NCBI RefSeq assembly: GCF_036370855.1
Contig: NC_088101.1
Location: 5,153,501 to 5,217,500 of the forward strand
DNA length: 64,000 nt
Reading direction: 5' to 3'
Origin: Dromaius novaehollandiae
Taxonomy: Eukaryota; Chordata; Aves; Casuariiformes; Dromaiidae
Shown here: positions 45,101 to 56,054 of the stretch, one piece after another
Numbering within the stretch: the first letter of the stretch is position 1
Layout: the number at the start of each line of letters is the position of its first letter
Made by a program: the position numbers and the translations under genes
Notes under the pieces: generated by a model
What the model saw: only the letters and a program-made list of their open reading frames with translations
What the model was told of the DNA's origin: nothing
Databases searched by the model: none

Positions 45101-48100
45101 ACCACAGGTCCCAAATCCATCAAACAGAGCACACTAAAAACTCTTCCTCTACTCAGTCAACACACAGCCAAACTAGTGTTCACATAGTCTCTCTAGCCAG
45201 ACTTACTAAAATATCTTTCTTTTTTCCCTCCTGTTCAGAAAAAAGAGACCTTCTCCTTTTCTTTGCACCATGATTATAAAAATCCTCTTAAAAAAAGTGT
45301 TTTACATACTGTAAGGTAAAGGCAGAAAAATAGTTTATAATTTAGTTGTAAGTATCAGGTCATAAAACCTTCCCCACAACTTTACAATAATTAACATGTA
45401 TCCTTCCCCACAACTTTACAATAATTAACATGTATGCACTTCTACCAAAGAGAAATTCTCCAGCAATCAAGTTATTTATAACAGGACTTTAGTAAACAGC
45501 CTTAGCATCAGTACCTGTAACCTTCCTTCCTTCCCCCCATCTTTGGCTGCACTTCACTGCCATTACAGTGGAAACAGATCAAGTTCAACAGCTGAAGGTA
45601 GCTAGGACCCATAAGAAGTCCAAAAGGTGCACTTTAATTCTGTATCAGTGCACCTACACTTTGTAGCACCAGTTTGTCCAAGTCAAAGTCTGCAGTAGGG
45701 TCATGTAAATTAAAATACTAAAGTTTTCAGTAGAATCACAACATAAGAATTCAGTAAATCCAGACTGTCACTTACATTTGCTTTCTTATTAAGTTTTCTT
45801 CCCATGAAGTAGAAGTACATGCTTATCTACATGCACAGAGTTTGCATTCAAGATACTACCACATACCCTACTTAATGGCAACAAAGTTATTCATACAGTT
45901 GTTACTAGATCCTCGAGTGCAGTACTTCTGTTTAAAAATCACATGCTAACATGGAAGCAAGCTTCAAAGTAAAAAATCCCCAAAGACAAAAATCCTATTG
46001 TGACAGCTTATTCACCACAGGAAAAAGGATTTTATTATTTCATTAGCTGTATTAGTAGATGCCTCAAGCATGAATCCTGATCCCTTTCTACTAGATTCTA
46101 TATTAACACAAAATAGAACATAGTAATTGTAACAGAGGGATTAAATGCAAATTTTACAGACAACTGAGGAAATTACCTTCTGTGATTCATAGTTTTCTCA
46201 GCTGCAGAGGAATCTCTAGAAAAGAGACAATTATTATTACTACGTGTACTGGAAGTAAATAATTTTACTTAGTAAAAGGAACCATATAAAAGAGGTTTTC
46301 AAAAAACCAGCAATACAAAAAACAGTAATACTCAACTATACTGGTTAAAGAAACTTCCTGTTTTGATTAACAATCACCAGTAAAGTCACTTCCATTAAAA
46401 ATAAAATTAATTGAAGAATTAAACATTGTATGGTCTGAATTTATAAACAAAGTAACACACACAAAATTAATACTATAGTTTTCCACTACTATGAAATCTA
46501 ATCTCAACATAAGCATTTTGGTTAGTTTTATCAATATTTACATTTACACTGAAGTAGTAGTTTCTAAACATATCCACATACCCAGAGTTTACTGGAAGGT
46601 GCACCTACTTCTCCCAGTGCACTCCACTCCATTTCTCTAGCCTCACTATTCCAGACTTTAGACATCTCTGCTAACATCCAAAGGGCTCTGATTTTCTCCC
46701 AACTCTGGCTATCCTACTAATGACTGCTAACAATAATAAATTTACAAAACATAGCATAGGAATTCTAAAAACAAGATTCTCATAACAGTATTAAAAAAAA
46801 ATTTTTCAGCTCCAAGACTGATGGAAATAATTATAATATAAACAAGTCAGATTATCCAGCATTCCTATCCACCAGAAAAAAAATTCAAACACGACAGTTG
46901 CACACCAAGCAAAAGAACTCTAAGGATGTATATTATAGTCAGTAGGTTATTCCTGAAGTGTCCACTATAAGAGTACTTTGTACCTTTTTCTGAAACACTG
47001 GGCATTGAGTACTGCGAGGTTACTAAACTCGATGAAGAATTCATCTTAGTTATCTGGCATATGCTCAGTGTTCTGTGAAAGGATTTCCCATGACATGTAC
47101 CAAAAAATGACTCAAAATTCAATTGAATGGTACCATTTTATATATGACTAGCTGCATTTTAAACCACAAACATAAATCAGTTGTAATAGTTTGTCTTCAG
47201 AAGTCTCCTCTACAACCTCATAAGACAGACTGGTATCTTAAAAAGTTATCCTACAGGGATTTTTGCTTTTTAACACTGGATCTGTTACTCAAATCTGAAA
47301 AGAACTCTGCTAACTCCAGTGTAAGCTTCCTTATGTAGGAGGGGCTACTAGATTTGGCAGCCTGCCTTTGCTAATAGGATGTTAATTACACCACTACATT
47401 TCTCTATTAGCTATTTAATCAGTCTGAAACAGTCATATATTTCAGCTATGCAATTACTGCTTAAAAATTGACAAAACAGGTTTCATTAACAATCAAGCTA
47501 CACTGCATTTTTTAAAGGAATTAAACAAATCACTTACTGTGATCCATGTTGCATGTTACGTTTTCTTTTGTTACTTTTTATTTTAACATCTGATGGCTTG
47601 GGTTTTTTTTCTACCTTGTCCTGCAATGAAGAGCTCTCGGAATCTGTTGTATTTTGAGGCTTAACATCCTCAGAGTTCGAGCACACACTTTTATGGGCTT
47701 TGTGATGAATCTCTTCAGGTATTGTCCTTGGAGACTTAGCTGATGATCTCTCCTCACAATTCTGCACAGTGTCTGTGAGATTCTGCAGTAGCTCTTTGGC
47801 TTTTACTGGTGTTTTGTTATTTGTATCACCAAGTGATTCCAATGAATGCAAAACATTTTTACGTTTTTCAGAGTTAGCCAAATTCTGAATCTTAGAAGTC
47901 TGTAGTTTCAAATGCAATGGTGACAGAAACACTTCACGTAACTTCACAGACTCTCTTTCAAGCCCTTCTTCACCAGGTTCACTTCCAGAACTCTCCACTG
48001 TTGGTAACAGAGGCTTTCTGTTGCTACTTTTCTTGCCAAATGCTTTCATTTTCTTTCTAGCACTTTCTGACAATTTCTTAGATACTGTATCTTTTGAAAG

Positions 48101-51100
48101 TTTCTGCTTAACATTTTGTTTCTTGTGAACTAAATGCTGAGAAGTTCTTAAAGTGGACTGCACATAGTTTGAAGACTTAAGATTCTTTTTTGGCCAAAGA
48201 GTCTGCTCCTGTTGATCTCCAGCTGAAGGCATAGATGAATCCTCACTTAGCATCACCCTTTTTTTACATCGTTCTGCATCAGATGCTTTTGTGTCTAATC
48301 CAGACAGTGATAACAGCAATTCTTCATCTTCTGGTTTCCAGGATGTGCCTTTTCTCTGTTTTGGAGAGTCTTGCTTAAGTGCTTCCTTTTTAGTCTTTTC
48401 TGTCAATACACAAAACACATGGATATTAATACCTTTTCCCCATAAAAACTTGAAGAAATACTTTTACCTGTGAACACACAAAATTTAACCAAAAGATCAT
48501 ACAAAAATAAAGCATCACAAAAGCAGGTTTTTCCCTGACGAATAATAAGGCTTTCTTAGCACTACAGTCCATGGAGAATTCAATATAGAATTTTTGGTGA
48601 ACTTAGTGTCTATTTCCTAGCAGGAAAAAAAAAAAAAGACAGAAATGTTCACATTCAATCTGCTTTCCAGTTTTCAGTTCTTCCCGCTAAGAAATCCTTC
48701 CGAACTAATCCTCGGAAACTGAATCCCCATTCACAACACACATCTTAATCTTCTTAGAGAGACAGGAGTAAAAGCTTGAAGGTACCTTCCTTCTTCATTC
48801 CGTCTGTAAGAAAATGAGGAAGTTATCACTGCTAACTTAATTTTTAACGTCTTAACAGGAAGGGCTACAAAAAGAAATGAGCAAAGACATTCTCTCTTGC
48901 TGCCTTACATAAACCCAAACCTCCTAACTGTGCATCTGCAATATCAATTAAGACTCTGTTAACCTGTCTCATCTCCTTTATCCTCATTTCCCAATAAAAC
49001 CAAAAAGTCCAGTAATACGATGACCTGGAAGGAAAAGCCCGAAGGCCTGTTAAATAACTCACCCATATGAGTGCTGCTTTGCCTTTGAGATTTAAGGACA
49101 TTTCCTTCCCTGTCAGGAGATACTATCGCCAATTCTGATGCGCTTCTGAAGTCAGCTTGCACTCTGGCATCCAAATCATGCATCTGCTGTTTATCAAGTG
49201 CTTCAACCTGTACCTTTCTGTTCTTGCCTTTCTTACTTTCTGTCTGCTGCCTTTCTGAGGACTGGGATTTCAACACAGGAGTTGTAGAGCCATCTTTTTT
49301 TGATTTTTTGTTCTTCTGGGGTATTGAAAACCAAGAATTAAAAGACACACCATCTGATTCATCAATTAAAAATTCACATTCATTTTCTATTTCTAAATCT
49401 TGATCTTTTACAAGAGGTGGTGATGGTGGTGATATTGAGGCTGAATACCTAAAGGAAGGAGGGACAAAGTATTCATATGAATGGGAAAAAAACCTGAGTT
49501 TCATTCTTGTAAATCCTGGTGATGACTGCAGAACACACAAGCATGCTACGGATACTATTCAGAACAATGATTACAAAGGCCATCATTCATTGCTTTTAAT
49601 CTTTCAAAAGAAGCACAAAGTCTGCTTCTTCTTTCTTTGTCCTGATACCCATAGTTCATCGTTTCTCAGATGCTAGATAGACAACTTCCTAACTGCTCAG
49701 ATCTGCACCAGCTCTGAAAAAGAGACCGCTTGATCACCACTAACTTAAGAATCACACATACTTCGCCTGAATCCTCCGACCTACATATCAAAACCTCTCA
49801 GGCTCAATCTGAAAAGCTTTTTAAAAGCTGTATACTATTTCACTGGCAGAAAAAATAAATACCATTAAACCATAATTGCACAAAAAGTTCAAACACCTAC
49901 TTAAAACCTTCCTCAAGCTGAGCTTTTCAGTAATGATGGACTATCGCAACACATCATCCCATACTGTATTTACAGGTAAAATTATGTTATTCCAATACTT
50001 AGGACTGGATTATTTTACTAGCAAATTATGTTCCATATTAAGCCTCAAAACACACCTTTTTCCAAGCGTTCCTGTCGTTACAGCTGCTAAGAATGCTGAA
50101 GAGAAAGAAGACTTCTTTTTCTGTACAGAGGATATAGCAATATGGTCTGTTCCTTGCACCAGAACAAGCTGCTCATTTTTCCCAGCTTGAGGTCCTCCCA
50201 AATTTTCAGCTTCCACATGGCTCTTAACCGCAACTGGAGTATTTTGCTCATTAAAATGTAATCTAGATATGAGAAACAGTATTTAAATGCAATGCTACAC
50301 AATCCAGAGTGCACATGAAAGTATCTTGTTGATGGAGAGAGGCTCTCACTTTCTCCGGCTGACACTATCTCACTTTTTATGAATGAACTTTCATCTGGTA
50401 ATATGCTGGAATGCAGGCTAGTGTTTCTACTTGCAAGTGTAGTAGCTAGTGTCCTAATCGGTAAGGCAACAAGGGTCAATCTGAGACCCTTGAGCAAAAC
50501 AAGGGTTGCTCAACAATTCAAACACCTAATTTTAAGAGAAAGTGCTTCAAAAATTGTCAGATCTCCTAGATCCTGGGTGCACTCTTGGATGAGACTCTTC
50601 CCAGTCCCATAGCACCGTGAGTCAATGGGACCAGTGCCACTCCCCTTCTATTAGCAACCCCAGAGATTCAGTTCTCCAAGAAAGCAAAACCATGGCCATG
50701 GCAGCTGGCCACTATTGCAACTGGGCTTCCAAATTTCCAAAGAAGAAATCCCTTTGTGATCACAATTGATGCTATTCTACTCTGTATAAAACATTTGCAA
50801 ATTTAGGCTGAGAGGAAGAATGACTGCTCATTTCTGCTTTAGCAAGATTTTTGTAGCTTTTAAGGTGAAGCCTGTCAACAGGATTCACTGAAAAAAATCT
50901 AGAACATCTGAGAAGCTGACAGTTTGTGGCACTTTTCTGGATAAAAAGAGTTCAGACCCATTCTGGCAGGTACTCTGCACGTGGATACTGCACTTCTGGA
51001 GGTTAACTCTAATCACCAGAATACTTAATAAAAACCACTACTACCCCCTGCAACAGCATTCTAAATCCAAATGTGAAAATTCTCTCCCTGGCTGAATTTC

Positions 51101-54100
51101 TTTTTTAAATTCACAAACCAAACTCATAAATGAGTAAAATCACTGTGTTAATTTACTCCAAAACGAAAGGGGGGGGGGGAGTTCAGCCCTACTTACATAT
51201 GGACAGGAGAACTTATAGCTTCCTTCACAAGGATAGGCGATCCCACAGCCTGATGATCATCCTCAAAGACCGAGCAGTTGGCAGGACTTCTGCATAGTGC
51301 TTCAATGTCTTTTAATAAGTTATTTGTTTTGCCAGGAGATCTAACGAGATCACTGATGTCTGCAGTGACAATTTTATTTGAGCTTTCTCCTTTAGACACA
51401 GGACTATCTATTTTGTTAGCATCAGATATGTAATCATGTGTTGCAGGCTTCAGGTGTGATTCAAGTGACCATCCTGCCATATATATTAAATAGTTTTAGT
51501 TCTTCCCCTCAAAACTGTATAAAAATCCCAGGAAATAGTTACCCCAAAACCTCAGCTGAATAATGGCAGTACCAACCTTTGCTGATGACTGGTTTTAGTG
51601 GTGATGCAGCTAAGGAGTCTGCAGAATTACAGGAGCTTTTCACAGAGTTAGTTAAACCTGCATTTGGCTGCCATATTTGATAGAAAATAATGAGACAAAG
51701 AAAAATGCTTGATACAGCAATAGAAGTAGTATTTTGACAAGAATATAAATTTTTTAGGATACAATTATCTTCCTCAATTCTTAGTCAACTCATTTAGAGC
51801 ACAGTTCTAATTCAACTGAACACTTCACTTTTCTATCATTTGAGACTTTCAAGAAAGTAACTGTAAATTTCAAACGACAGGTAAAACAGTGTATACCCTA
51901 AAAATGAATTTGAAGCTTTGTAGAGACTTCCTGCTAGTTCAGAGGCAAGCTATTTATTCTCATTTCATTCATTAGTTCATTCATTAGAATGAACTGATTT
52001 AAACAATCTAATTCACCTTTATTAAATCAAGCTGTGTTTTTGCAAGAATTACTTTGAGGAAAATACAGTATTGTATCATCAGACTAAAATAAATAAATTC
52101 CATTACAAAAGCTGTCTGTTTTAAACACTAATATACTAATATTTATGACATACAGAGCTTATTCACTCAATGCTCATATATATCATCGCAAACCTATAGA
52201 ACTATACTAACACAACTAACTTACCTTTTCCCTTTGTATTGAAGTCTCCTTTTTGTTTGTAACAACAGGAGTTGAGCAATGTGTTGTACTTGGAGAGTTT
52301 ATTGTAACATCACTACCATAACCTATAAAGAAAAAACTGATAAGGAGAGGATACTTGGAATTGTATAGGTTTTGAGTTTGTTTCAACAAGTCACTAAGAC
52401 TTGTTAAGTTCAAACAAATCCAAATAAGAAAGAAATCAGCTACTCAGGAAAAATATTACCTTCCAAGATGGCTAAAACACAGTTTTAAGGGTTGGGGGGG
52501 GGGGGGGGGGGGGCGCGGAGGGCTGTTAAAGACTGAGATGCTTTTGATGTGATGAAAAAATTGAACAATTTACCTTTTTATTTTTATATATTTTGCTTCT
52601 ATTTATTTACCACAGCATTTGATACAGGAAAGAAATTATTTTTTAATTTTAAATTTAACTGGCAAATTAAGCACAACCTCAAATAAAAGCTTACTTTTGA
52701 AGCAATCTTGTATGATTTTCAGTATGTTCTGACCTGGCTGCACATCAATCTGTTTCCTAGAAAGAAAAAAAAAATTATTTTCAATAAATAGTGCTAAATA
52801 TTCCTATCTAACCTGTCAATATAAAAGCATCTGCACCAAACATTAAAGTTGTTACTTAATATTTTACACTACTATTTACACCAGTCCCAAATTCAATAGC
52901 TTTCATCTACCATTTCCATAGATAGATGCATGCATAGAACACTTGTCTAAATAAGCATTGCAGGAGAAAAAGCCCCTCTGTCACTGAATATGATGGGAAT
53001 GAAGAAATACCATAACAGAAAATATACATAACAGAAAATATACAACAACTGGAACAGCCCTCAAGCAACACAACTTTGGGCTAAACAGAGATTCTGGCTA
53101 AAAAGAAAAAAATTTAAAAAATCAGTCCTCAAGTAGTATTCTCTGCACAATGATCCAACCTCAGCAGACAGAAATGAAATTTGTAGGCAGCATGTGTCTC
53201 CTCAAAGAGCCACCCTTCTCTTCTCTTCCTACCACTCAACCAGTTACTGCAAGCTTCCACAATACCTTTGACAGCAACAGCTGACGAGGTTTCAAATCTA
53301 GCGTAAGCAAGCATCAAACCAGCTCAAACGGTTAGGTTACTATTTCTTATCTCCTCTAAGGGAAATGAAAAATGGCAGAAGAGATCCATGAGCTATACCA
53401 TTTTGATGAAAGCAACAATAAAAAAAAGCCACAGACCATTTCTTCCATACGATTCTTATGTCTTCTAAAACAGATAATTTGGTAGATTTTTTTTCCTCAG
53501 TAAACTCATGAAATGCATGTCTAAAAATGGATTCCAGTAACACAAAGCTCACTGACTTCTAACATTCCTTTAGAAAAGACTACATACAGCACAACAAATA
53601 CTCAAACTAATCTTCAACATTTACCAGAAGTGGCCAAATAACACACTTAGGAACTCTGCATGTACTTCATTTCTCTACCTCCTGAAAGGAAAAATGTTTA
53701 CATGGACTACTGTTTCAGTACTCCACTAGCCTAGCTAGGGGTAGCTTCAGTATCTCTACACCATAGCCTGCCACTTTAACAGAGGAATACAAAAGAAAAA
53801 CAATCAAATGAAATGCAAGAGTCTAGGAAGGATAAATATGAATTCAATGTATTTATATCTATATAAAAATATACACACATATACACATCTATATGTTTTT
53901 AAATGTAAATTACTTAAATCATGTAAATAAAGGACTCTACCCCATGAACAATCTATCACTAGATGTCACATTGGTTATTGACTTGAACAGTGTTCTCTGT
54001 CACGGAATTGCTGCCATCCGTTCTCCACTCTATGCTGCAAAAGAAACAGCAGTAATACCTATGCACCCAAGAGGTCTAACAGGAATGTATGCACTGAGGT

Positions 54101-56054
54101 AAGAGAGCTTCAGAAACATATTTAGCACTATTTTTTCCAACCACTGATCGAAAGGACATACAAAGTGGAAAACTCCAAGCTTCAGTAAGATACCGTATTC
54201 TCTCCCCCAGTACGATTTGCTCCTCTCACCACTAAGAAATACAAAAAGGTTGGGAAGGATTGTATAATCAGTTTTAAAACATACACTCCTATAATTTTGA
54301 CGTTAAGTTCACAGAAATAAACTGATGTAACGTTTCTAAACAATACTGTCTAAAATTAGAATTTTAATTATAAATGTAAATTACCCTCCTCCATGGCAGA
54401 ATCTTGCTCTGTAGTCTTTTTTAAAATGATTCTGTTAAGAAAGAAAAATCGGTTTTTACCAAGCATACTGCCACTTGATGAAAAGACAAACAAAAAACAA
54501 CTCCGTTTTTCTCATATAAACAAATCTTGAGGATTCTTGATTCATAATAAACTAGAAGGAGTTACTACAGCCCTATTATTCTTAGAACCCTGTAGCTCTG
54601 ATACATGTGCCCACCACCCCTCTAACAACTGCCAGGAATTTAGCTTTCCTTGAGAATCATCAAGCATGTGTTGTATTTGAATTAATTGTGAGACTTATAT
54701 GAGAAAAATCTTACAAGATCTATGGGATTAGTTAACTTTTCTAACTATTACCATTATGGAAATACTCATCTCAATAAAGAAAAGGCATCAGCGACCACAA
54801 AGCAAGCTAGTAAGCTAGAACATAACCTTACAACCCATCTACTGCTCTGTGGAAACTGTTCACATGGAGATTCTAACCTTGTATTTATCACAAGCAAGAC
54901 CATACTGACAGGCAGTTATAGCATAACAGCTGTTCCATAGTAAAATTACCACCTTGCTTAACTCCCAGTACTTGCACTCAAACCCCAAGTATAATCAAAG
55001 GCACTTGAATACCATGAGCTCAGTCATCTATTATCACAACCTGAGCATTAGCAATTCAAATGACAGTTTATTATAAGCATAAATCTCTCCAGCAACAAAT
55101 GAAATAAAGCCTACTGAGTTGGAAACAGGCAAATGCTGTAGAGGAGAAAAACAGGAAGGAAGAGTAAGTTAAAGAAAATTCAGTAGGCGAAGCAGAGCAT
55201 AGTTTTTCACCAATGTGACTATAAAATGTTTTTTAAACAATCTAAATATTTAACTGAAAGTTATGACTTCTTCCAATCTGCTGCTGGAGTAAGTGTATGT
55301 GCAATATGAAGATCATGTAGTCCTAATTCCACAAAATTCAGCATGCTCTTCCTAATAATTTTGCCATACTGAAATCATTTCATATCTTTCCAGATAGAAA
55401 GTGATGGCTGCAGCTAGGATTTCTTTCATATACTTCTGCAGATACTACTTCTGGTAATAAAAATGATCGAAAAGGTCATTTTATTCCAAAAAAGGATTTC
55501 ATTCACTGCAAATTTTCAACTTAACCTTAAAATTGCAGGATGAAATTCCACATCACTCGGTGAATCAACTGACTAATAAAACAAAACATCATCACTTCAC
55601 AAAAAGTATGGAAACTGCACTCTATAGTGAGCCAGTCACTCAGGCTTGAAGCTCTTCATCTCGCAAGTGTAGTATAGTCAACTGGCAAGCAACCTTTCAT
55701 GGAAAGAAAGGCGGACAGACGGACAGACGGACAGACAGACAGACGGACGGACAGACAGACAGACACATTCCTGTAAGAAACCTAGAAGAGCTTTTAACAG
55801 TTTACTGGTGATTATGTTAATGCTTTTAAAATTTTACCACCCCCTCATCTCTGACAGTGGTCTGTAGGGGGAACCTGGTACCTCTTTAATACTTCTAGAT
55901 GAGAACTGTTGATTCCCTATGGCGCCACCCGCCCGCAGCACGCTGAGGAGACAGGGGGGAGGGGAGGGAGACGCGCCCCGATCGTTAGCGAAGATAACAG
56001 CCACCCGCTTCCCGCGCGACCGGGCTCGCGCCCTCTCACCAACGCCTCCGCCAT
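36054..56054 (-). CDS. CENPC: Centromere protein C (CENP-C), complete spliced gene
   Basis: CENP-C is the inner-kinetochore scaffold that links CENP-A nucleosomes to the CCAN and the MIS12 complex. Eighteen exons with GT-AG borders join in phase to 947 codons; an optional 18-nt microexon makes it 953, against about 943 in human. Residue numbers below include the microexon. The N-terminus (K9, K10, Y12, then RARFC) matches the MIS12-binding segment. Residues 248-258 (FSSAFLAAV region), EFLIDESD at 291-298 and W305 match the CENP-HIKM/LN-binding region. The CENP-C motif with paired Arg 760-761 and YW 772-773 lies at 760-780. A cupin dimerisation domain fills about 848-951. I did not see the mammalian central RR...WW motif. 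The start is the first ATG in the CpG island (G at -3, G at +4), directly followed by a donor. Introns contain a CR1, tandem duplications and homopolymers. Identification is secure; exact UTR ends are not. Confidence 0.97.
36928..37018 (-). CDS. CENPC: CENPC exon 18 (cupin, second part)
   Basis: Encodes AFHVIQGKIVLTLHKTSYYL then TTGDFFYVPA. The TGD.FYVP signature is characteristic of the CENP-C cupin dimerisation domain. Acceptor ATTAAG, donor GTAAGC. Confidence 0.97.
37580..37734 (-). CDS. CENPC: CENPC exon 17 (cupin, first part)
   Basis: Encodes ECINTGNRHSCFFKDESVEI then YKNLNTSDFATGKLVLKPFK and EKGHQFVHMDTI. This is the first half of the Mif2/CENP-C cupin, with the family GKL(I/V)L and EKG..H signatures. 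Acceptor TTTGTAG, donor GTAAGT, ending in phase 0. Confidence 0.97.
38091..38186 (-). CDS. CENPC: CENPC exon 16 (leads into cupin domain)
   Basis: Encodes DEIAANLDQTLADTSKPTVV then LDPIANKEVLL, ahead of the cupin fold. Acceptor CTCCTCAG, donor GTAAGT. Confidence 0.92.
39600..40900 (-). mobile_element. CR1 LINE, 3' end, antisense to window, degraded
   Basis: On the plus strand it reads as the reverse of a CR1 3' end: a TTTGACACCTTCTAGTTCTT region, AATCACCTCTTTTTAGGACT, TCTTCTCTATACCTTC, then CTTTTAACCAATCTTTTATC and CCTCTTATCCCATCACGCTT. It is in CENPC intron 15 and sense with CENPC. Strongly diverged, no open frame. The outer borders are approximate. Confidence 0.75.
41592..41678 (-). CDS. 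CENPC: CENPC exon 15
   Basis: Encodes LVISGIVCPETEPRRKIKRK then KRGHKQKG. It corresponds to human GFVISGVLSPDT plus a basic stretch. The RRKIKRKKR cluster is a likely nuclear localisation or DNA-binding patch (inference). Acceptor GTTTCAG, donor GTCAGA. Confidence 0.93.
42495..42599 (-). CDS. CENPC: CENPC exon 14 (CENP-C motif)
   Basis: Encodes MPSNTPNVRRTKRIRLRPLE then YWRGERVNYT, the CENP-C motif conserved from yeast Mif2 to human. The arginines contact the H2A/H2B acidic patch and the Tyr-Trp pair contacts the CENP-A C-terminal tail. Human is NTPNVRRTKRTRLKPLEYW. Acceptor AAATTAG, donor GTATTA. Confidence 0.98.
42796..42822. repeat. T-rich homopolymer
   Basis: Twelve T, one A, then 14 T, in CENPC intron 13, reading as poly(A) on the gene strand. 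Confidence 0.95.
44042..44110 (-). CDS. CENPC: CENPC exon 13
   Basis: Encodes NSEDLNCQINDLLSNKIARH then KI, just before the CENP-C motif exon. It is comparable to human SSDDSKQSKVIPKNRIHHKL. Acceptor TTTTCAG, donor GTAAGA. Confidence 0.85.
44857..44936 (-). CDS. CENPC: CENPC exon 12
   Basis: Encodes GPLLEHGVKFTSKRKSFACK and then QDNSSS. A long pyrimidine tract precedes the acceptor TTTGAAG; donor GTAATG. In phase with exons 11 and 13. Confidence 0.78.
45368..45435. repeat. Perfect 34-bp tandem duplication
   Basis: The 34-bp unit starting CCTTCCCCACAACTTTACAA is repeated exactly at 45,368-45,401 and 45,402-45,435, in CENPC intron 11. The lack of differences suggests a recent duplication or an assembly artefact. 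Confidence 0.97.
46177..46215 (-). CDS. CENPC: CENPC exon 11
   Basis: A 39-nt exon encoding DSSAAEKTMNHR. Acceptor TTTCTAG, donor GTAATT. In phase with exons 10 and 12. Short and poorly conserved; supported by phase and splice sites. Confidence 0.75.
47538..48399 (-). CDS. CENPC: CENPC exon 10 (large central exon)
   Basis: The largest exon, 862 nt and about 286 codons. It is Lys/Ser-rich and probably disordered, with basic clusters such as KKLSESARKKMK and SNKRKRN that may act as nuclear localisation signals. The corresponding mammalian exon region carries the central nucleosome-binding motif (RR...WW); no Trp-Trp pair is present here. Acceptor TTGACAG, donor GTAAGT. Confidence 0.97.
48786..48803 (-). 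CDS. CENPC: Possible 18-nt CENPC microexon
   Basis: Between exons 8 and 10 there is an 18-nt open segment with a good pyrimidine-rich acceptor (TTTTCTTACAG) and a weaker donor (GTACCT). It would add six residues (about DGMKKE) and keeps the phase, so the gene reads through with or without it. I have no homology support, only phase and splice-site form. Confidence 0.33.
49063..49448 (-). CDS. CENPC: CENPC exon 8 (CCAN-binding, second part)
   Basis: Encodes YSASISPPSPPLVKDQ, then ENECEFLIDESDGVSF and NSWFSIPQK. These align with human EDEFIIDESD and SRSWITIPRK, the CENP-LN/HIKM contact region. A Lys-rich, probably disordered stretch follows. Acceptor CCTTTAG, donor GTGAGT. Confidence 0.96.
50056..50262 (-). 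CDS. CENPC: CENPC exon 7 (CCAN-binding, first part)
   Basis: A 207-nt exon. Its end, KKKSSFSSAFLAAV, aligns with human AKKSFSTLFLETV, the segment containing the Leu-Phe-Leu residues reported to contact CENP-HIKM. Acceptor TATCTAG, donor GTGTGT, entering and leaving in phase 2. Confidence 0.93.
51197..51473 (-). CDS. CENPC: CENPC exon 6
   Basis: A 277-nt exon with about 92 codons. It is Ser-rich with repeated S-P or S-P-like steps (DSPVSK, RSPGK, RSPAN, GSPILV, SSPVH), which suggests proline-directed phosphorylation; that is an inference. Acceptor ATGGCAG, donor GTAAGT. An 11-base homopolymer (C on the coding strand) lies about 17 nt inside the following intron. Confidence 0.9.
51577..51667 (-). 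CDS. CENPC: CENPC exon 5
   Basis: Encodes PNAGLTNSVKSSCNSADSLA and then ASPLKPVISK. Acceptor ATGGCAG, donor GTTGGT (weaker than consensus). In phase with exons 4 and 6. Disordered linker with no recognised motif; the call rests on phase, open frame and splice sites. Confidence 0.8.
52225..52322 (-). CDS. CENPC: CENPC exon 4
   Basis: Encodes SYGSDVTINSPSTTHC through SIQREK, 33 codons counting the split first one. Acceptor TTTATAG, donor GTAAGT, ending in phase 0. Low-complexity, Ser/Thr-rich linker typical of the fast-evolving CENP-C N-terminal half. The 20-base G run lies in the intron just upstream. Confidence 0.88.
52494..52513. repeat. Run of 20 G
   Basis: Twenty consecutive G on the plus strand (C on the CENPC strand) followed by CGCGGAGGG, in CENPC intron 3. 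Long enough to fold as a G-quadruplex on the non-template strand for minus-strand transcription being C-rich; length is error-prone in sequencing. Confidence 0.9.
52695..52756 (-). CDS. CENPC: CENPC exon 3
   Basis: Encodes KQIDVQPGQNILKIIQDCFK, matching human EQGQNVLEILQDCF. Acceptor TTTCTAG, donor GTAAGC. Enters in phase 2 and leaves in phase 1. Confidence 0.95.
54385..54431 (-). CDS. CENPC: CENPC exon 2 (MIS12-binding N-terminus)
   Basis: Encodes NHFKKDYRARFCHGG and aligns with human DHLKNGYRRRFCR. The acceptor is TTAACAG and the donor GTAATT. K9/K10 and Y12 correspond to the human Lys10 and Tyr13 used to bind the MIS12 complex. The exon is too short to stand out as an open frame and was found by homology. 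Confidence 0.92.
55712..55766. repeat. (GACA/GACG)n microsatellite
   Basis: About 55 bp of 4-bp units alternating between GACA and GACG, in CENPC intron 1 about 150 bp from the CpG island. Confidence 0.95.

Noticed and set aside
48959-49540. A 193-codon continuous minus-strand frame starting at 49,540 could be taken as a separate protein.
   Set aside because: Its middle is CENPC exon 8; both ends run into intron sequence past clear splice sites.
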